Assembly: GCA_002714465.1 (NCBI GenBank)
Contig: PAXL01000038.1
Location: 3,163-21,103 of the forward strand
Source of the DNA: Gemmatimonadota bacterium
GTDB taxonomy: Bacteria; Latescibacterota; UBA2968
Reading direction: 5' to 3'
Length of the DNA: 17,941 nucleotides
This document shows, in pieces, positions 15,009 to 17,941 of this stretch. The stretch's first letter is position 1; every line of letters begins with the position of its first letter. Below the pieces are notes generated by a model. That model was not told the origin of the DNA. It ran no database searches and saw only the letters and a list, made by a program, of their open reading frames with translations. The position numbers were made by a program, and so were the translations under genes.

Positions 15009-15380
15009 ATGGCAGAGGATCTAAAAATCACAGCATATTTGAAGCCGACGTGTGGCTGGAGTGGCGGAATCCGTGCGGTTCTCGCCAAGTATGGCCTCGA
15101 ATACGAGGACAAGGACATTATCAACTACCCTGAGAATTATCAGGAGATGGTTCAGAAGACCGGGCAGCCGTATCAGCCTTGCGTCGAGATCGGCGAGACA
15201 ATGCTTGCGGACGTGAGTGGTGACGAACTGGAGTCGTGGCTCGTACAGAACAGCTTCAAGGTCGCGGGTCCCGAGCCGGAAGTGCCGACCGACAGTTCCT
15301 GTACGGACGAAGATCACGAGGAAATGGCCCGCGTGGCCCAGAGTCAACCGGTGGAGATTTCATTCAAACCCCAGCAATAG
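15009..15380 (+). CDS. Glutaredoxin-fold protein with CGWS active site and acidic C-terminal tail
   Basis: This 123-residue protein has the glutaredoxin domain at about 1-82. It has beta1 KITAYLKPTCGWS with single active Cys15 (C-G-W-S in place of CPYC), the EYEDKDI strand, cis-Pro57 in YQPCVEI and the C-terminal helix GDELESWLV. The CxxS arrangement suggests monothiol chemistry or glutathionylation rather than dithiol reduction. Cys58 right after the cis-Pro is unusual and could be a second redox residue. A tail of about 40 residues, with Cys98, ends in EISFKPQQ and has no clear family. I chose ATG 15009, behind AGGAGGAAGG; a GTG at 15000 is too close to that SD. It is alone between its own promoter and a strong terminator. 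Confidence 0.8.
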   Translation: MAEDLKITAYLKPTCGWSGGIRAVLAKYGLEYEDKDIINYPENYQEMVQKTGQPYQPCVEIGETMLADVSGDELESWLVQNSFKVAGPEPEVPTDSSCTDEDHEEMARVAQSQPVEISFKPQQ

Positions 15381-15402
15381 ACCTGGTTCAGATAAAGCAC
15401 AG

Positions 15403-15442
15403 AGAAGGGGTGAGACGCCAGAAGGCGTTTCGCCCTTTTTTT
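15403..15442 (+). terminator. Intrinsic terminator between the convergent CGWS protein and hpt genes
   Basis: AAGGGGTGAGACGCC (15405-15419), loop AGAA, then GGCGTTTCGCCCTTTT (15424 onwards) form a long stem with GU pairs and one bulge, followed by a T run. It overlaps the last codon of hpt on the other strand. Confidence 0.8.
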
Positions 15443-16073
15443 ATTCCGAGTCCTCTACCTTGGCTTCGCTCGCTGCATCGGCAGGCGTTTCCGCTTCCCC
15501 CTGAAGCGAAAGTGGTAACGCGATCTGAGAGTCATCGAATGATAGAGGTTCTCGGAGAATGCCGATGTAGGGAAGGTTGCGATACTTCTGGGCGAAGTCG
15601 AGACCGTAACCGACGACGAATCTGTCGGGGATTTCGAAGCCCGTGTAGTCCGGATCGACCGGGACCTCGCGTCTGGACGGCTTGTCAAGGAGGGTGCAAA
15701 CTCGGAGGGACTTAGGGCCGCGCTGCGCGAGCGTCTTCAGTAGGTAGGTTATCGTGCGCCCCGTGTCGACGACGTCCTCAACCACCAGCACGTCACGTCC
15801 TTGGATGTCCTTCTGGAGGTCCATCATGGTGCGAACGTGTCCTGAACTCTTCGTCGCATCCCCATAGCTCATCACGGCGATCGTTTCGACCTCGAGTGGG
15901 ATGTCTAGGTGACGGATCAGGTCCGCTAGAAAGACGAAGCAGCCCCTCAGGACACCCACGATGACCAAGTCACTGTCCGCGTAGTCTTGGGTGAGGGTTC
16001 GTCCCATCTCCGCGACTCTCGATTGTATGATCTTCTCTGACAGCAGCACTTCGTCGATCTGTTCAGGCAACAA
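15441..16073 (-). CDS. hpt: Hypoxanthine(-guanine) phosphoribosyltransferase
   Basis: This 210-residue protein has the PRPP-binding loop VVEDVVDTGRT (97-107), the purine-binding region PDRFVVGYGLDFAQKYRNLPYIGIL (about 149-173), which is diagnostic for HPRT, and the flexible loop with SYGDATKSSG (69-78). It salvages hypoxanthine and guanine with PRPP to IMP and GMP in the cytosol. Usual bacterial length is about 175-185. Here an extra acidic tail of about 30 residues (ending AASEAKVEDSE) is added. The start is TTG 16073 (or the next codon, also TTG), supported by AGGAGG at 16082-16087. That SD lies in a GC-rich hairpin. Confidence 0.95.
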   Translation of the reverse strand: MLPEQIDEVLLSEKIIQSRVAEMGRTLTQDYADSDLVIVGVLRGCFVFLADLIRHLDIPLEVETIAVMSYGDATKSSGHVRTMMDLQKDIQGRDVLVVEDVVDTGRTITYLLKTLAQRGPKSLRVCTLLDKPSRREVPVDPDYTGFEIPDRFVVGYGLDFAQKYRNLPYIGILREPLSFDDSQIALPLSLQGEAETPADAASEAKVEDSE

Positions 16074-16078
16074 AAATA

Positions 16079-16093
16079 GCCCCTCCTAGGGGC
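16079..16093 (-). promoter_or_regulatory. Hairpin that contains the hpt ribosome binding site
   Basis: On the minus strand, GCCCCT-AGG-AGGGGC is a 6-bp GC-rich hairpin. Its loop and 3' arm contain the AGGAGG SD of hpt, and TATTTTTG follows. It may limit translation or work as a terminator-like attenuator. Confidence 0.4.
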
Positions 16094-16129
16094 CGGTGTG
16101 GCGATTGTATTATGGCGGCTGGGGGGGAC

Positions 16130-16480
16130 TCAGGCAGCCAGGTCGAGAAGACTCCTAGTCATCTGGTCTTGAGCTCTCAACTCAAGAACATTGGCCTCTA
16201 AGGATCGTTGGGCCGCGATCCGGTTGACCGTTTCGAGTGCGATATTGAAGTTGTTGTGCAGATTCAGAAGTGCTTCCGAAATCTGGCCCTCCTGTCCAAA
16301 AGTATCGATGGCGTCTACGGTCATTGCTAAGACGCCGATTCTGGCCTCAGAGTCGACCACCCGGGGGCTCGTGAATCGGTCCGATGACGTGTTTTCGGTG
16401 TCCTGGGCGCAAGCCCTCAGGCTAGATTGTGCGAAGCCGAGCCCTGAGAGCCGGATGGTTGAGTTCCTGATCACGAACAC
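16130..16480 (-). CDS. Short flagellar basal-body-rod-like protein
   Basis: From GTG 16480 (GTG 16474 is also possible) the protein has 116 residues. The N-terminus IRLSGLGFAQSSLRACAQDTENTSSDRF follows the rod-protein pattern 'aLSGL.a....l...A.N.AN..T.GF'. The C-terminus VNRIAAQRSLEANVLELRAQDQMTRSLLDL follows the FlgB/C/G ending 'aQRayeaN.kvi.t.deM...LLdl'. Only a small middle domain lies between, so it is much shorter than FlgC or FlgG. No other flagellar genes are in the window. It may be a short non-axial family member or a relic. The SD (CGGAT) is weak. The opposite strand also has a long frame, but that one lacks protein-like character. Confidence 0.55.
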   Translation of the reverse strand: MFVIRNSTIRLSGLGFAQSSLRACAQDTENTSSDRFTSPRVVDSEARIGVLAMTVDAIDTFGQEGQISEALLNLHNNFNIALETVNRIAAQRSLEANVLELRAQDQMTRSLLDLAA

Positions 16481-16557
16481 AAGATATCCGGACAAATCCG
16501 GTATAACAAGACTTTGTTCGAGAACTCTGAGAAGCAAGGAACCAAATAAGCCAAAGC

Positions 16558-16588
16558 TTGACGCCGAACGGGTCCTTGCCGATATTAT
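16558..16588 (+). promoter_or_regulatory. Promoter in front of the structured RNA and glutaredoxin gene
   Basis: -35 TTGACG (16558-16563) is followed by -10 TATTAT (16583-16588) at 19 bp, or GATATT (16581-16586) at 17 bp. The transcript would begin near 16594-16600, just before the structured element. Confidence 0.5.
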
Positions 16589-16595
16589 AACTAAG

Positions 16596-16728
16596 AGATT
16601 CGTCTCCCAAAAAACGCCTTGAATCTGCAAAGGGTGCCCCATAGGAAGTTAGCTCCGTTCGGCTTTGTGCCGACCTAAGTGCAACTTCGACAAATCATTT
16701 CGGCGCCTGGCAGATTAGGCGTTTTTTT
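16596..16728 (+). ncRNA. Candidate structured RNA (small RNA or 5' regulatory element), unknown family
   Basis: The two ends pair: AAAAAACGCCT (16609-16619) plus AATCTGC (16622-16628) match GCAGATTAGGCGTTTTTT (16710-16727) base for base, giving 18 bp with a 2-nt TG bulge. Inside, GGGTGCC (16632-16638) pairs with GGCGCCT (16702-16708). Then comes an asymmetric bubble (6 nt against 13 nt), a stem GAAGTT/AACTTC (16645-16650, 16683-16688), and a terminal hairpin TCGGC-TTTGT-GCCGA (16659-16673). A GAGA-TTCG-TCTC hairpin may form at the 5' end, and seven T close the element. A promoter lies upstream. The rod-with-bubble outline recalls 6S RNA but is shorter than usual. I recognise no riboswitch, SRP RNA or tmRNA motif. 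Confidence 0.55.
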
Positions 16729-16989
16729 ATGCCCAAGCTCCGGCTATATACAAAATCCTATTGTCCTTACTGTGATCAGGCACGGGCGATTCTCGAATCG
16801 GGCGGCGTGACCGATTATGACGAAATCTCGATCGATGGAAACGAGCTCAAAATGCGGCAAGAGCTCTATAAAATGACCGGTGGACGGTGGGATGTACCGC
16901 AGGCCTTCGTAGCCGACAGATACATCGGTGATGACGATGATCTTGCCCGGCTCGCAAGGTCCGGTGAACTCGCAAAGCTACTGGCCTGA
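16729..16989 (+). CDS. grxC: Glutaredoxin 3-type dithiol glutaredoxin
   Basis: This 86-residue protein is GrxC-sized. It has LYTKSYCPYCDQAR with active-site Cys12 and Cys15, the cis-Pro motif WDVPQAFV, and IGDDDDLARL where GrxC normally has 'IGGcDDL'. The second Gly of the glutathione-binding GG pair is thus Asp. It reduces glutathione-mixed disulfides or serves ribonucleotide reductase in the cytosol. The start ATG 16729 follows directly on a seven-T run. The only SD-like bases (TTAGGCG, 16715-16721) lie inside the closing stem of the upstream RNA element, so translation may depend on that structure opening. Confidence 0.9.
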   Translation: MPKLRLYTKSYCPYCDQARAILESGGVTDYDEISIDGNELKMRQELYKMTGGRWDVPQAFVADRYIGDDDDLARLARSGELAKLLA

Positions 16990-17007
16990 AGCACCCCCAA
17001 GGGAGCG

Positions 17008-17034
17008 TTGCGTATTGGTCAGCACCCCTATAAA
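17008..17034 (+). promoter_or_regulatory. Weak promoter candidate upstream of mutL
   Basis: TTGCGT (17008-17013) and TATAAA (17029-17034) have a good -10 match but a short 15-bp spacer. Confidence 0.3.
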
Positions 17035-17094
17035 TTCCGCGCTACTTCCGTAGTAGCAGATCGTGACCATCCTTCCTGACCCGCAACTTTTCCG

Positions 17095-17253
17095 ATGTAC
17101 GAAGAGAAGCGAACCATCCTCACCGTCCATCAGGAGCTACACTCCGAAGTTCTGGGAACCTTGGCCGTCGGCGACCGTGGTATCAACGTGCTAATCGAAG
17201 CGGCCACGGCAGACATCGACGAAGCGGATTTATTCCCCTGCGTGCTCGGCTGA
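17095..17253 (+). CDS. Possible 52-residue hypothetical protein upstream of mutL
   Basis: ATG 17095 opens a frame starting MYEEKRTILTVHQELHSEVL and ending in DEADLFPCVLG. It is acidic, with codon use like that of the neighbours, and lies in the leader of the mutL transcript. There is no visible SD and no known family. It ends 31 bases before the mutL start. It may be a real small protein, an upstream leader peptide or chance. Confidence 0.3.
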   Translation: MYEEKRTILTVHQELHSEVLGTLAVGDRGINVLIEAATADIDEADLFPCVLG

Positions 17254-17284
17254 GCCGCATCACCCTTATACCCACCGGAACTCT

Positions 17285-17941
17285 GTGGCGACACGTATCC
17301 GCATTCTCCCGGATGAGGCAATCAACAAGATCGCGGCCGGGGAGGTTGTCGAACGCCCCGCGTCCATCGTGAAGGAGTTGGTCGAGAACGCCGTTGACGC
17401 AAATCCCAATCGTATTACGATAGAGGTTTGGGCTGGGGGACGTGACAGGATCCGAGTCACAGATACGGGCTGCGGCATGTCGCAGGATGATGCAATGCTG
17501 AGCCTGGAACGGCACGCGACTAGCAAAATTAGGACGGCCGATGATCTTGCCGATCTAAAAACACTGGGATTTCGGGGAGAAGCGATCCCGAGCATTGCCG
17601 CGGTGTCCCACATGACGATCGAGACGCGAGATCATCCGTCTTCGGTTGGGACCCGAATAAATGTCGAAGGCGGTCAAATTCGTCAGGTCTCTGAGATCGG
17701 AAGAGATTTGGGCACCTCGGTCTCAGTCGATCAGGTCTTTTACAATACACCTGCTCGCAGAAAGTTCCTGAAGGGGGCTCAGACGGAGTGGCGTCACATC
17801 AGCCAGACGGTCACCGGCGTCGCGCTCGCGAACCCCGGGATCAGCTTCTCACTCAGGCACGATGGACGCGAGATACTCAAGATTGCACGTGGCTCGATCG
17901 AAGAGCGGATCGAAGCCCTGTTCAGAGTAAGGATTGGCGAG
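17285..17941 (+). CDS. mutL: DNA mismatch repair protein MutL, N-terminal ATPase part (runs off the right edge)
   Basis: 219 residues are present and the frame is open at the edge. The GHKL ATPase motifs are in order: AAGEVVERPASIVKELVENAVDA (Glu34 and Asn35 for catalysis and Mg-ATP), DTGCGM (60-65), RHATSK (76-81), GFRGEA (95-100) and GTSVSVDQVFYNTPAR (ending at 158). Family members usually read ENSLDAG at the first motif; ENAVDANP here is a mild variant. MutL couples MutS mismatch recognition to strand incision. Whether this MutL has the C-terminal endonuclease motif cannot be seen. GTG 17285 is chosen because the family start 'MxxIRxLPdEvinkIAAGEV' aligns there; the SD (CGGAA) is weak. Confidence 0.95.
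   Translation, partial: MATRIRILPDEAINKIAAGEVVERPASIVKELVENAVDANPNRITIEVWAGGRDRIRVTDTGCGMSQDDAMLSLERHATSKIRTADDLADLKTLGFRGEAIPSIAAVSHMTIETRDHPSSVGTRINVEGGQIRQVSEIGRDLGTSVSVDQVFYNTPARRKFLKGAQTEWRHISQTVTGVALANPGISFSLRHDGREILKIARGSIEERIEALFRVRIGE

Noticed and set aside
16191..16622. 143-residue plus-strand frame opposite the rod-like gene
   Set aside because: It lacks an SD and any motif. The minus strand shows both rod-protein end signatures, and the promoter and structured RNA for the plus strand lie inside the end of this frame.
16609..16727. A simple bidirectional terminator
   Set aside because: The arms are separated by about 80 bases that fold further, and the nearest stop codons are on divergent genes, so nothing needs terminating here apart from an RNA of its own.

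Overview
The window looks like chromosomal core-plus-accessory DNA of a Gram-negative bacterium, probably from a little-studied lineage. An outer-membrane beta-barrel with a Sec signal and a C-terminal Phe supports a diderm cell. The DNA is moderately GC-rich, and TTG/GTG starts after strong Shine-Dalgarno (SD) sequences are common. A Gemmatimonadota- or Acidobacteriota-like origin would fit, but I cannot prove it. I saw no phage, IS element, CRISPR array, rRNA or canonical tRNA.

Layout, left to right. (1) 1-140: the start of a minus-strand VOC/glyoxalase-fold gene. 141-535: a non-coding divergent regulatory stretch with small palindromes. (2) 536-3809: plus-strand rhodanese, then a tightly packed ABC-2 exporter ATPase, its permease and an RsmC-like rRNA methyltransferase, closed by a terminator. 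(3) 3851-7939: a strong promoter, a three-gene molybdenum hydroxylase operon (FAD, 2Fe-2S and Mo subunits), a MoaD/ThiS-like protein with an odd C-terminus, and a perfect hairpin. (4) 7958-9865: the ATPase ychF, then a promoter, an outer-membrane beta-barrel, a 32-residue Arg/Lys-rich peptide and a very strong terminator. (5) 9866-10110: an unexplained structured convergent intergenic region. (6) 13396-10111, minus strand: an 8-TM membrane protein, a zinc-ribbon membrane protein and a heparinase II/III-like protein. (7) 13426-14619, plus strand: a possible small membrane protein, mobA (molybdenum cofactor guanylyltransferase) and a pterin-4a-carbinolamine dehydratase-like protein. (8) 14620-15008: a regulatory gap with a palindrome at a promoter; then a glutaredoxin-fold protein with a CGWS site, convergent with hypoxanthine phosphoribosyltransferase. 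(9) 16480-16130, minus strand: a very short flagellar-rod-like protein. (10) 16558-16728: a promoter followed by a highly structured RNA that runs directly into the start codon of a CPYC glutaredoxin. (11) 17095-17941: a possible 52-residue ORF and the 5' part of mutL.

Themes. Molybdenum enzyme biology appears twice: the hydroxylase operon with its MoaD-like protein, and mobA beside the PCD-like protein. The most novel-looking element is the structured RNA at about 16596-16728. It has a -35/-10 pair, an 18-bp closing stem with a 2-nt bulge, an inner 7-bp stem, a large bubble, a terminal hairpin and a seven-T run. It could be a free small RNA with a 6S-like rod shape, or a 5' regulatory element that hides the glutaredoxin ribosome binding site.
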